This document shows positions 32,552-41,626 of a stretch of 64,000 nt of DNA, in pieces (position 1 is the first letter of the stretch; each line of letters opens with the position of its first letter). This DNA comes from JAGLOK01 sp963676355 (lineage in GTDB: Bacteria; Bacillota; Clostridia; Christensenellales; UMGS416). Both the position numbers and the translations under genes were made by a program. The DNA is taken from assembly GCA_963676355.1 (NCBI GenBank), contig OY781093.1:2232001-2296000 (forward strand), given 5' to 3'. The notes under the pieces are model-generated. The model was not told the DNA's origin. It worked only from the letters and a program-made list of their open reading frames with translations, and did not search any database.

Positions 32552-33727
32552 TTAATATCCAGCTTTTTTATCCCATTCTTCCCACAAAGGCCTGTATAAG
32601 TCTACGGCTTTTTGATGCTCTTCATACGTTTGGCTAAACACAAGCTCTCCCGACTCAGGATCTTTTGTGGCAAAAAACAAGTAACCATCGTTTAAATAAT
32701 CCTCATCAGGATAAAGTGCCGCTTCAATAGCTTTTTGAGAAGGCGCGCATATAGGTCCAACGGGAATTCCCTTATACTTATATGTATTGTACATAGAGTC
32801 AACTGCTATATCCTCATTAGTTAAATTCAGTTTTTTAATTCCCAATACATATTGAACTGTCGCACAGCTAGAAAGTGTCATCTCCTCTTTTAAGCGATTG
32901 TGAAATACTGCAGAAACTTTGCTAAAATCATTCGGTTTTGCTTCCCTTTCAATAACAGATGCAAGTGTTACTATCTCATCGACAGAAAGTCCAAGTTCCT
33001 CTGCTCTTGCAGTATAAGTTTCATTCATAACAGAGTTAAACTTATTAAGCATTCTCTTCATAATTGTGGCTTCTGATGAGCCTATATATATCTCGTACTT
33101 GTCAGGAAAAAGATATCCTTCTAGAATATAGTTTCGGCCTATCAAATCCTCTTCATCAATATTCGAGATGAAAGTGTAGGACATAAACTCTTCGCCTTTT
33201 CTTGCAAGCTCTATAAACTTATCCTTGCTTTTGATTATGTTTTGATTTACTAGAGATTCTGCCATCTCTTGGATAGTCAAGCCTTCTACAATCGTAAATG
33301 TAGTGACAGTTGAGCGCCCGTCTCCCTTTGACAGCTTTTCCATCATCTCGTCCATTTTCATTTGTTTATTAAAAACATATGTTCCGGCTTTCATTTTGCC
33401 CGAATAGCCGGTAAAGTCCATATAATATTTAAACACATCAGCGTTCTTTACCAAATTATTTTCTTCCAGAATGCTGGCGATCTTTGCCCCTGTTGAATTT
33501 TTAGGTATCACAATCTCAATCGGAGTATGGTCATTTTCATCAACAGGCAACCAAAAACGATTTAAAAAAATATCAACTCCTGCATATACTGCCGAGAAAA
33601 TCAACATCACACAAACCACTATAACCAGAATTGGTCTTATTACAGACCAGATAACGAACATTAGATCAAAATTCTTGTTTCCAGTAGTTTGGTTTTTCGT
33701 TGCAGAGTTCTTTCTCAGATTTTCCAC
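32552..33727 (-). CDS. mltG: MltG, endolytic peptidoglycan transglycosylase
   Basis: 391 residues. Cleaves nascent glycan strands and sets their length at the membrane. One N-terminal membrane helix (about 27-52), a LysM-like region (about 65-140) and the YceG catalytic domain with VTLASVIEREAKPND (catalytic Glu near residue 258) and FHNRLKEEMTLSSCATVQYVLG. It follows the RNase J gene by 12 bases on the same strand and is probably co-transcribed. Confidence 0.95.
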   Translation of the reverse strand: MENLRKNSATKNQTTGNKNFDLMFVIWSVIRPILVIVVCVMLIFSAVYAGVDIFLNRFWLPVDENDHTPIEIVIPKNSTGAKIASILEENNLVKNADVFKYYMDFTGYSGKMKAGTYVFNKQMKMDEMMEKLSKGDGRSTVTTFTIVEGLTIQEMAESLVNQNIIKSKDKFIELARKGEEFMSYTFISNIDEEDLIGRNYILEGYLFPDKYEIYIGSSEATIMKRMLNKFNSVMNETYTARAEELGLSVDEIVTLASVIEREAKPNDFSKVSAVFHNRLKEEMTLSSCATVQYVLGIKKLNLTNEDIAVDSMYNTYKYKGIPVGPICAPSQKAIEAALYPDEDYLNDGYLFFATKDPESGELVFSQTYEEHQKAVDLYRPLWEEWDKKAGY

Positions 33728-33739
33728 TTTAACTCGCTC

Positions 33740-35395
33740 CTATACTTCCATTATAACAGGCAGGATAAGCGGGTTTCTGCCTGTTGCTTCGTAAACAAAT
33801 TTCCTAAGATCTTTGCGAATCTTAGCTCTTATTGTTGTCCAGTCCGACTCGCCTTCAAATATATTGTCATTTACTGACGCGAGCACTGTATTTTTCATAT
33901 TTTCTATTAGTTCTTCGGATTCTTTCATATATATAAATCCTCTTGAAATAACATCAGGTTCTGAAATCAATGAACCATCTTGCTTTGACATAATAACTGT
34001 AGCTATTATCATTCCGTCCTGTGACATATGCTTTCTGTCGCGCAGTACCACTGTTCCCACGTCACCAACACCAAGACCATCAATCATTATGGCTCCGGAT
34101 GTCACTTTGCCTGTTTTCTTGAAGTCTTTTTCATTTACGAAATACACTCCACCAGTGTCGGGAATTATTATATTATCTTTGTTCATCCCAAGCTTTTCTG
34201 CAAGCTGTCCATGCATTATTAAATGCCTGTACTCACCGTGCACCGGCATGAAATATTTTGGTTTCACCAATGTATGCATAAGTGATAGCTCGCCTCTTCT
34301 TGCATGGCCTGACACATGAACTTCTTCAAGCGCGCTATATATAACATTCGCTCCACGCCTAAACAATTGATTTATAACTTTATATACAAATTTCTCATTG
34401 CCGGGGATAGGGCTTGCCGAAAGAATCACAGTGTCACCAGGTATTATTTCTATCTGAGAATGCTTGCTTGTCGCCATTCTGACTAAACCAGACATTTCTT
34501 CACCTTGCGAGCCTGTTGTGATTATGACAATCTGATTGTCTTTGTATTTTTTGAGATATTTGCTTTCAATAACTGTGTCAGCTTTATATCTTAACTCATT
34601 AATTTCCGAAGCAAGATTTGAATACTTTATCATGCTTCTTCCCATGAAGCACACTTTTCTGCCATGTGCTTCAGCGGAATGAATTAGCTGCTGCACTCTG
34701 TGAATGTTTGATGAAAAAGTAGCCACAATTATTCTGCCGCTTGCATCACTAAACATTTCGTTTAAATTCTGCCCAACTTGTCTTTCAGAGATGGTAAATC
34801 CGTTGTATTCGATGTTAGTTGAATCACTAAGCATCAAAAGTACGCCTTCATCCCCTAGTGTTGCAAATCTTGCCAAATCAATCATTTCACCGTCAACAGG
34901 CGTATAATCTACCTTAAAGTCACCGGTGTGTACAATGGTACCCACCGGCGTCTTTATTGCTAAACCAAAAGCTCCTTGTATTGAGTGATTAACTCTTATA
35001 AACTCCACAGAAAAACTGCTTGTCCTTATTACATCTCTGGGTTTTACCACTTTCAAGCATTTGTCGCTTAATCCATTCTCTGCGAATTTATGTCTTATTA
35101 GTTCTATAGTCAGCTCCGAGCCATAAATCGGACAGCTGATTTCTCTCATAACATAAGGCAGTGCACCAATATGGTCTTCATGCCCATGAGTTATAAAAAT
35201 CCCTTTTATCTTATCTTTGTTTTCAGTCAAATATGTAGTGTCTGGGATTACGATATCAATACCCAGCATTTCTGCGTCCGGAAACGCTAATCCGCAATCT
35301 ACTATAATTATCTCATTTTTATATTCGAAAACTGTAAGATTTTTACCTATTTCGTCAACTCCGCCTAACGGAATTATCTTAACATTTTTTGCCAT
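33740..35395 (-). CDS. rnjA: Ribonuclease J
   Basis: 551 residues. A metallo-beta-lactamase/beta-CASP enzyme with 5' exonuclease and endonuclease activity in mRNA decay and rRNA maturation. Metal ligands: HGHEDHIGALPYV near residue 74, HTGDFKVDYTP near 160, LSDSTN near 190 and the C-terminal His in SGHARRGEL near 365. Only one RNase J gene is visible here, so J1 versus J2 is not decidable. GGTGGAGG precedes the ATG. Confidence 0.95.
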   Translation of the reverse strand: MAKNVKIIPLGGVDEIGKNLTVFEYKNEIIIVDCGLAFPDAEMLGIDIVIPDTTYLTENKDKIKGIFITHGHEDHIGALPYVMREISCPIYGSELTIELIRHKFAENGLSDKCLKVVKPRDVIRTSSFSVEFIRVNHSIQGAFGLAIKTPVGTIVHTGDFKVDYTPVDGEMIDLARFATLGDEGVLLMLSDSTNIEYNGFTISERQVGQNLNEMFSDASGRIIVATFSSNIHRVQQLIHSAEAHGRKVCFMGRSMIKYSNLASEINELRYKADTVIESKYLKKYKDNQIVIITTGSQGEEMSGLVRMATSKHSQIEIIPGDTVILSASPIPGNEKFVYKVINQLFRRGANVIYSALEEVHVSGHARRGELSLMHTLVKPKYFMPVHGEYRHLIMHGQLAEKLGMNKDNIIIPDTGGVYFVNEKDFKKTGKVTSGAIMIDGLGVGDVGTVVLRDRKHMSQDGMIIATVIMSKQDGSLISEPDVISRGFIYMKESEELIENMKNTVLASVNDNIFEGESDWTTIRAKIRKDLRKFVYEATGRNPLILPVIMEV

Positions 35396-35415
35396 TATTA
35401 TTCCTCCACCTAGAT

Positions 35416-35444
35416 ATTATAGTTTGAAACCCCTAAACTTACAA
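35416..35444 (-). promoter_or_regulatory. Probable promoter of RNase J-mltG
   Basis: TTGTAA (35444-35439), 17-base spacer, TATAAT (35421-35416) on the minus strand. The -10 is perfect and the -35 partial. Confidence 0.55.
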
Positions 35445-35460
35445 ACTAATTTATTATCTT

Positions 35461-35490
35461 TTGACTCTAAATTTACAAAATAGCTATATT
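35461..35490 (+). promoter_or_regulatory. Probable promoter of the MBOAT-SGNH pair
   Basis: TTGACT (35461-35466), 18-base spacer, TATATT (35485-35490), one mismatch in each hexamer. It points away from the RNase J promoter in the same 174-base gap. Confidence 0.6.
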
Positions 35491-35569
35491 CACGAGAGAA
35501 AGAAAATATTTGAAATCTCACAATATAATGATATACTTTTTTTAACTATTACAGATAAATGGGAAGTAT

Positions 35570-37051
35570 ATGCTTTTTAACTCACTGCACTTTTTAATAT
35601 TTTTTCCGGTAACGGTTTTATTATATTTCTTGCTCCCCCATCGCAAAAGATGGGTGTGCCTTCTGGCAGCAAGTTATTATTTTTATATGTCATGGAACCC
35701 CATATATGCGGTTCTAATTTTGTTTACAACTGGCATAAACTATATAGCAGCTCTTCAGATGAGTAAAACCGAGGATAAAAAAAGAAAGAAGGCATTTCTG
35801 TTATTAGGTCTTCTTTCAAGCCTTATAGTCTTATTCATATTTAAATATTTTAATTTTATAAACGAAATAGGCGCTCAACTGCTGTCACTTGTTGGCATCG
35901 GTGTAAATCCTATAAATATAAAAGTTCTGCTTCCAGTAGGCATATCCTTTTATACATTCCAGACTTTGTCTTACACCATTGATGTTTATCGAGAAGATAC
36001 TCCTGTCCAAAAGCACTTTGGTATCTTTGCTTTGTATGTATCATTTTTCCCACAGTTGGTTGCAGGGCCAATCGAGCGTTCCACCAATCTTTTGCCTCAA
36101 TTTTATGAAAAACATACCTTCGATGGCGAAAGAATACGAGAAGGTTTTATTCAAATGCTTTGGGGTCTGTTTAAGAAAATGATAATAGCCGATAGGCTTG
36201 CTATCTTTGTCAATACAGTTTATTCAGATGTTTCCATACAACCGGGTTGGGTTATACTTGTTGCTACAATATTTTTCTCATTTCAGATATATTGCGACTT
36301 CTCAGGTTATTCTGACATAGCAATCGGTGCGGCAAAGTGCATGGGCTTTGATCTGATGCAAAACTTTAACCGCCCATACCTTGCAACATCAATCAAGGAA
36401 TTTTGGCAAAGATGGCATATCTCACTGTCAACATGGTTTCGCGACTATTTATATATTCCCCTTGGTGGAAACCGTGTTAAAAAAGGCAGGCAAGCATTCA
36501 ACTTAATTGCTACTTTTACAGTCTCCGGTCTATGGCATGGTGCAAACATTACATTTGTTGCATGGGGATTTTTCCACGCTGCACTGCAGTTTATTGAAAA
36601 CTCTACTAAAAAGCTCCGCGACTCACTTTGGAAAAAGCTAAGTCTACATGATTCAGTTTTAAGAAAAACATGGGGATGGCTGTTTACATTCACAGCTGTC
36701 ACTTTGCTTTGGGTAGTATTCCGAGCTGAAAACATGCATGACGCTGTTTATGTATATAAATCAGTGGGCAAATCAATTCTTATGGGTGCTAAGACCGGTG
36801 ACGTCGCTTGGTTTTCTGAATATATATATGAGTTAGGTTTAAACAAACAGCAATTGTTTGCAGGATTAATCGCAATAATTATTCTATTGTCAGCTGAACT
36901 TCTGCAAAACAAAGTAAGTTTTATAGGGTGGATGAGGAAGCGACATTTCTTGGTTTGGTGGCTGGCTATAATAATCGCAGTGTCCGTGATATTGCTATTT
37001 GGAATTTACGGCAATATGGAAGCGCAACAGTTTATATACTTCCAGTTCTAG
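35570..37051 (+). CDS. MBOAT-family O-acyltransferase (AlgI/DltB-like)
   Basis: 493 residues with about 11 hydrophobic segments. Transfers acyl groups across the membrane to cell-surface polymers. The N-terminus MLFNSLHFLIFFPVTVLLYF is typical. Seen: VAGPIERSTNLLPQF near residue 165, the re-entrant region FNRPYLATSIKEFWQRWHISLSTWFRDYLYIPLGG near 265-300 and the catalytic His in SGLWHGANITFVAWG near 322. A DltABCD cluster is absent and the partner is an SGNH-like protein, so acetylation of an exopolysaccharide or teichoic-type polymer is more likely than D-alanylation. The ATG is seven bases before the downstream gene's ribosome-binding region. Confidence 0.92.
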   Translation: MLFNSLHFLIFFPVTVLLYFLLPHRKRWVCLLAASYYFYMSWNPIYAVLILFTTGINYIAALQMSKTEDKKRKKAFLLLGLLSSLIVLFIFKYFNFINEIGAQLLSLVGIGVNPINIKVLLPVGISFYTFQTLSYTIDVYREDTPVQKHFGIFALYVSFFPQLVAGPIERSTNLLPQFYEKHTFDGERIREGFIQMLWGLFKKMIIADRLAIFVNTVYSDVSIQPGWVILVATIFFSFQIYCDFSGYSDIAIGAAKCMGFDLMQNFNRPYLATSIKEFWQRWHISLSTWFRDYLYIPLGGNRVKKGRQAFNLIATFTVSGLWHGANITFVAWGFFHAALQFIENSTKKLRDSLWKKLSLHDSVLRKTWGWLFTFTAVTLLWVVFRAENMHDAVYVYKSVGKSILMGAKTGDVAWFSEYIYELGLNKQQLFAGLIAIIILLSAELLQNKVSFIGWMRKRHFLVWWLAIIIAVSVILLFGIYGNMEAQQFIYFQF

Positions 37052-37058
37052 GTGATAT

Positions 37059-38375
37059 ATGAAAACTAAAGATAAGAAAATTTTAATACGTGCAATAATA
37101 GTCACAATCATTCTAATGGTTGTGGTTTATGGGCTCAACTTTTTAAGCAGACTGTCTATTTACAATGTGCGCTACAACATAATAAACAACGTAAAATATC
37201 AACCCGAAGACAGTATTGATATCATGATTGTCGGCAACTCACACGCGCAAGAAGGTCTTAATGCAAAGCTGATTTCAAACATTCTCAATTCAAAAACTAT
37301 AAACTTTTCTTTTTCTCAGCAGCAAACACCTACAGCATACTATTTTATGAAAAAGAATCTTAAAACTCAATCTCCTAAAATAGTCATGCTGGAGGCTTAT
37401 ACTCTTATCCAGCAATATCAAAATGGAGCTGAATTCATCCCTCTTACATTCGATAAAATAAAGTTTTATTCTATGCTAGATGAAGAAAGAAACTTCATAA
37501 ACTGCTTCTTCCCTATTTCACAAAATCACAATTTTTGGGCGCGTGATGATGTGTTTGGTCCCCTAGCAGATAATTTAAACGCAGGCAAAGCAGAAAGCCC
37601 TGCTGTGTTTGATGGTCGCATAATGTCAGATTTAGCTGTCTCTCGCCATGAAACTTACGACAGCTATAAAAGGGCAAAAGAGCTTCATCAATATAGATTT
37701 GAAAATCTTTTAGAAATGAAGGCTCTTTGCGAAAAAAACGACACCGAGCTTGTGCTTTTCATGCTTCCGCTCTATGACACCTTGGTTAAAAGAGTGGGCT
37801 ATGACGAAAAATACTATAATGTAATATCTGATTTTTGCGAAGAAAACGGAATTAAATACATTGACTTTAACAAACAAAGTGATACAAATTGGGACTATAT
37901 TTACTTTAGAGAACAGGATTATACCCATAATACTCATTTAAATGCTTATGGGCAGTACTTAGCTTCTAAAGAATTCGCAGAATTTATATGTGAATTATCC
38001 GATGATTTTTCTCTAAATGATTATACAAATCCGCAGATTAAAACATATGACTTTCTGACCAAAATTGATACAGAAAACTCGCTGCTCATAATAGACGATT
38101 GTCCTAAACCAATCGACATGGAAAATAATATAGATACCTATACATTCCTTAAAGAAAAAGGTGTAGAAATCGATATGTCTTCTCGGGACGAAGAAAACGA
38201 TGCCCCGAGAATATATTTCATCTCCCAAGACACCGTTATATACAATTATGATTTGTCCGACGATTTCGACTATGACAAAAGCGTCGTGTCATTCTACGAG
38301 CTGGATCCAGAAGGCAACATTATAGCCCACATGGCTGCACGATGGGATTTCTTTGATACAGGATTTATTAGATAA
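37059..38375 (+). CDS. SGNH-like/DltD-like partner of the MBOAT acyltransferase
   Basis: 438 residues. One N-terminal membrane helix (about 8-30), then an extracytoplasmic domain. The motif IMIVGNSHAQEGLN (near residue 58) is the GDS-like block with its nucleophile Ser, and the matching C-terminal motif THNTHLNAYGQYLAS near 290 supplies the His. Such proteins complete acyl transfer started by the MBOAT partner. It follows 7 bases after the MBOAT gene. Its stop overlaps the convergent hslU stop by 8 bases, and the stop lies in a palindrome (GATTTATTA/TAATAAATC, 38362-38381). Confidence 0.82.
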   Translation: MKTKDKKILIRAIIVTIILMVVVYGLNFLSRLSIYNVRYNIINNVKYQPEDSIDIMIVGNSHAQEGLNAKLISNILNSKTINFSFSQQQTPTAYYFMKKNLKTQSPKIVMLEAYTLIQQYQNGAEFIPLTFDKIKFYSMLDEERNFINCFFPISQNHNFWARDDVFGPLADNLNAGKAESPAVFDGRIMSDLAVSRHETYDSYKRAKELHQYRFENLLEMKALCEKNDTELVLFMLPLYDTLVKRVGYDEKYYNVISDFCEENGIKYIDFNKQSDTNWDYIYFREQDYTHNTHLNAYGQYLASKEFAEFICELSDDFSLNDYTNPQIKTYDFLTKIDTENSLLIIDDCPKPIDMENNIDTYTFLKEKGVEIDMSSRDEENDAPRIYFISQDTVIYNYDLSDDFDYDKSVVSFYELDPEGNIIAHMAARWDFFDTGFIR

Positions 38376-39780
38376 TAAATCTTTCCAGATCATTTTCTTT
38401 TATAAGAGGTTTAAGATGCTCTGTCACATAATCCTCGTCAATTTTCAGATTAATTACCGGATGCTCTCCATTTGCATTAAATGAAATATCTTCAAGAAGA
38501 TGCTCCATTATAGTGTGAAGCCTTCTAGCCCCGATATTTTCAGTTGTTTCATTCACCACAAACGCAAGCTCTGCGATTTTTTCAATCGCACTATCTTCAA
38601 ATTCTAGCTCCACTTTATCCACTTTTAACAAGCTTTTATATTGAAGTGTAATAGCATTTTTAGGCTGTGTTAAAATCTGCTTGAAGTCTTCCGTTGTGAG
38701 ACTGTTAAGCTCCACTTTAATTGGGAAACGTCCCTGTAGTTCAGGAATCAAATCCGATACATTGGACATATGGAACGCACCGGCTGCAATAAATAGAATA
38801 TAGTCGGTTTTAATTGCGCCATATTTAGTTGTCACTGTGCTGCCTTCCACGAGAGGCAAGATATCTCTTTGCACGCCCTGTCTTGACACATCAGGACCGC
38901 CCGAGCCGCCTCTGCCTGTTATCTTATCTATCTCATCAATAAATATTATGCCGTGCTTTTCTGCAAGCTCAAGAGCCTCTTCTTTGACTTGATCCATGTC
39001 AATTAGTTTCGCTGCTTCCTCTTGTTTAAATATCTTTTTTGCGTTTTTAACGCTTACAATCCTGCGCTTATATTTCTTGGGCATCATGTTGCCCATCATT
39101 TCAGAAAGATTTATTTCCATTCCACTTCCGGGCATCATTTCAACAGCAGAACCTGTATCTTCCACTTCAATTTCAATCTCCACATCATCAAGCTTGCCTT
39201 CGGAAAGCTCTTGGTATACCCTGTCGCGTCTGCTCTTTTTTTGTTCAATTTCTTCAGGAGTTTCTACAGGTTGCTGCGGCTGTTGCGGCACTGAGTTGCC
39301 AAATATTGAGCCTAGCACATTGCCTGCTTTTGGCCTGCTTTCTTTCCTGTCTTTAGTGACAAGGATGTCCAGCAAACGCTTTAATGCCAAAGCATCAGCT
39401 TGCTTGTCAACGCCTTTAATTTTCTGCTCTCGCACCATTCGCACTGCATTTTCCGCCAAATCACGAACCATAGATTCAACATCACGGCCAACATAACCAA
39501 CTTCAGTAAACTTTGTTGCCTCCACCTTTACAAACGGAGATTTTACAAGCCTGGCAAGCCTTCTTGCGATTTCTGTTTTACCAACACCAGTAGGACCCAT
39601 CATTATGATATTTTTCGGAGTCACTTCTCTTTGCATTTCATCTTGCAACTTGGAGCGTCTATATCTGTTTCGGAGTGCCACTGCCACTGCATGTTTTGCG
39701 TTTTTTTGTCCTATTATATATTTATCCAACTGAGATACTATCTCTTGAGGAGTTAAATTATGTTTTTCAAGTTTTTCCAT
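38368..39780 (-). CDS. hslU: HslU, ATPase of the HslUV protease
   Basis: 470 residues. Unfolds substrates for HslV. Walker A GPTGVGKTEIARRLA is near residue 60, the inserted I domain about 110-245, Walker B GIIFIDEIDKI near 283, and sensor/arginine-finger region ELQGRFPIKVELN near 345. The C-terminus ENDLERFII is the tail that docks into HslV. It follows hslV by 3 bases. The convergent neighbour overlaps its last codons. Confidence 0.97.
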   Translation of the reverse strand: MEKLEKHNLTPQEIVSQLDKYIIGQKNAKHAVAVALRNRYRRSKLQDEMQREVTPKNIIMMGPTGVGKTEIARRLARLVKSPFVKVEATKFTEVGYVGRDVESMVRDLAENAVRMVREQKIKGVDKQADALALKRLLDILVTKDRKESRPKAGNVLGSIFGNSVPQQPQQPVETPEEIEQKKSRRDRVYQELSEGKLDDVEIEIEVEDTGSAVEMMPGSGMEINLSEMMGNMMPKKYKRRIVSVKNAKKIFKQEEAAKLIDMDQVKEEALELAEKHGIIFIDEIDKITGRGGSGGPDVSRQGVQRDILPLVEGSTVTTKYGAIKTDYILFIAAGAFHMSNVSDLIPELQGRFPIKVELNSLTTEDFKQILTQPKNAITLQYKSLLKVDKVELEFEDSAIEKIAELAFVVNETTENIGARRLHTIMEHLLEDISFNANGEHPVINLKIDEDYVTEHLKPLIKENDLERFII

Positions 39781-39783
39781 TGT

Positions 39784-40323
39784 TTATTCACCTATTGTCT
39801 CTAATGTAATGTTGTCATTTGTGAAAACACAAAGCTCACTTGCAATCTTAATTGATTTAACCGCTATATCTTTAGCCGGCAAATCAGTGTTTCCCTTTAG
39901 CGCGCGTGCAGCAGATAAAGCGTAATTCCCGCCTGAACCAATCGCCGCAATAGAGTCATCCGGGTTTATAACTTCACCACCGCCTGACACCACAAGTAAA
40001 TCATCCTTGTCAGCCACAATCATCAAAGCTTCAAGCTTTCGAAGCACTTTGTCTCCGCGCCAGTCACGAGCAAGTTCCACAGCCGCCCTTTTTAGATTGC
40101 CGGAAAACTCCTGTAGTTTGCCTTCAAATTTTTCACTCAATGTGAACGCATCAGCAACAGACCCCGCAAAGCCCAAAATAACTTTGTCATTATAAATACG
40201 CTTTACCTTTGTTGCAGTCGCCTTCATTATAGTTTGCTGTCCACTGGTCACCTGTCCGTCACCTGCGATGGCTGTAATGCCATCTTTTTTTACAGCAACA
40301 ATTGTTGTTCCTCTAAATTCCAT
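39784..40323 (-). CDS. hslV: HslV, peptidase of the HslUV protease
   Basis: 179 residues from ATG 40323, eight bases after AAAGG; an ATG two codons earlier is closer to that signal. A short propeptide MEFRG precedes the processed N-terminal Thr in TTIVAVKKDG, so catalysis is by Thr, unlike the Ser of Bacillus ClpQ/CodW. GDGQVTSGQ and GSGGNYALSAARAL are family marks. It overlaps or abuts the trmFO stop. Confidence 0.96.
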   Translation of the reverse strand: MEFRGTTIVAVKKDGITAIAGDGQVTSGQQTIMKATATKVKRIYNDKVILGFAGSVADAFTLSEKFEGKLQEFSGNLKRAAVELARDWRGDKVLRKLEALMIVADKDDLLVVSGGGEVINPDDSIAAIGSGGNYALSAARALKGNTDLPAKDIAVKSIKIASELCVFTNDNITLETIGE

Positions 40324-40325
40324 TT

Positions 40326-41624
40326 TCATTGCCTTTCTATTTCATGCAGAATAATATTCGCCCTCTCCAAGGCGCGTTTTGAATACTCCGCTCTTCTTTC
40401 TTTTTTGCCACGAACTCTCTTTTTTAATGGAGTAATTATACCATAATTGGCGTTCATAGGCTGTAAACTTTCTGTGTCGTTATCGGTGCAATAATCAATC
40501 AGTGCGCCTATCATTGTAATGCCTTCCGGTTCAATCTCAGGCTTGCCTAAAGCCCTCCGAACAAGGTTTATTCCAACCCACAAACCACTTGCCGCAGACT
40601 CCACATATCCTTCTACACCCATTATTTGCCCTGCAAAATAAATATCTGTATTTTTTTTCATTGAACAATTATGGTTTAAAAGCGATGGTGAATTTATATA
40701 GGTGTTTTTGTGCATCACTCCATATCTTAAGAAGTTCGCATTCTCAAGTCCCGGAATCATTCTGAAAACTTTTCTTTGCTCATTAAATTTTAGTCTCGTT
40801 TGAAAACCCACCATATTATACATGGTCGCACTTTCATTGTCTTGGCGTAGCTGAACAACAGCAAAAGGACGATTTTCAGTATGCGGATTATATATCCCAA
40901 CTGGCTTTAGTGGTCCAAACGCCATAGTCATATGTCCTCTTTTTGCAATGTTTTCAATTGGCATGCAGCTTTCAAACACATGCTTGTCTTCAAAACCGTG
41001 GATTTCAGCAGTCTGAGCTTGCATCAAAGCCTTATAAAAATCATTATATTGTTCTTCATCCATCGGGCAATTAATGTAATCATCGCCTTTATCATAGCGT
41101 GAACCTTTAAAAGCTATATCCATATCAATTGATTCAACGTCTATTATAGGTGCTGCCGCATCATAAAAAAACAATCTATCTCCTGCAAGCTCCAATATAC
41201 TTTCAGACAACCCGTCCGATGTTAATGGGCCGGTTGCAATCACACAAATTCCTTCCGGAAGCGTAGTTACTTCTTCATAAATAACGTTTATATTCTCATG
41301 CGATTCTATCTTTTTTGTTATATACTCAGAAAATTTCTCTCTATCAACTGCCAAAGCACCTCCTGCAGGTACACTGTATTTGTCTGCAGCTTCAATTATA
41401 AGCGAACCAAAAATGCGCATCTCTTCTTTTAAAAGACCAGATGCGCTGTCAATATTGTTTGCTTTAAGAGAGTTCGAACAAACCAATTCTGCCAAAGTGT
41501 CAAGCTCATGTGCTGGAGATTTCTTCTCCGGCTTCATCTCATAAATGTTTACCTTTATTCCACTGTTTGCTATCTGCCAAGCCGCTTCACAGCCGGCAAG
41601 ACCTGCCCCAATAATATTTATCAT
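40326..41624 (-). CDS. trmFO: TrmFO, folate-dependent tRNA m5U54 methyltransferase
   Basis: 432 residues. Methylates U54 of tRNA using methylene-tetrahydrofolate and FADH2. The FAD-binding N-terminus INIIGAGLAGCEAAWQIA, LAELVCSNSLKANNID (near 45) and the C-terminal GQIMGVEGYVESAASGLWVGINL near 340 are diagnostic. It starts 2 bases after dprA with AAGGGAG upstream. It is found beside topA in most Firmicutes, but topA is absent here. Confidence 0.96.
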   Translation of the reverse strand: MINIIGAGLAGCEAAWQIANSGIKVNIYEMKPEKKSPAHELDTLAELVCSNSLKANNIDSASGLLKEEMRIFGSLIIEAADKYSVPAGGALAVDREKFSEYITKKIESHENINVIYEEVTTLPEGICVIATGPLTSDGLSESILELAGDRLFFYDAAAPIIDVESIDMDIAFKGSRYDKGDDYINCPMDEEQYNDFYKALMQAQTAEIHGFEDKHVFESCMPIENIAKRGHMTMAFGPLKPVGIYNPHTENRPFAVVQLRQDNESATMYNMVGFQTRLKFNEQRKVFRMIPGLENANFLRYGVMHKNTYINSPSLLNHNCSMKKNTDIYFAGQIMGVEGYVESAASGLWVGINLVRRALGKPEIEPEGITMIGALIDYCTDNDTESLQPMNANYGIITPLKKRVRGKKERRAEYSKRALERANIILHEIERQ

Positions 41625-41626
41625 AA

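Noticed and set aside
33813..34319. Open frame of 168 codons antisense to RNase J
   Set aside because: RNase J is complete with all metal motifs; this frame is a shadow.
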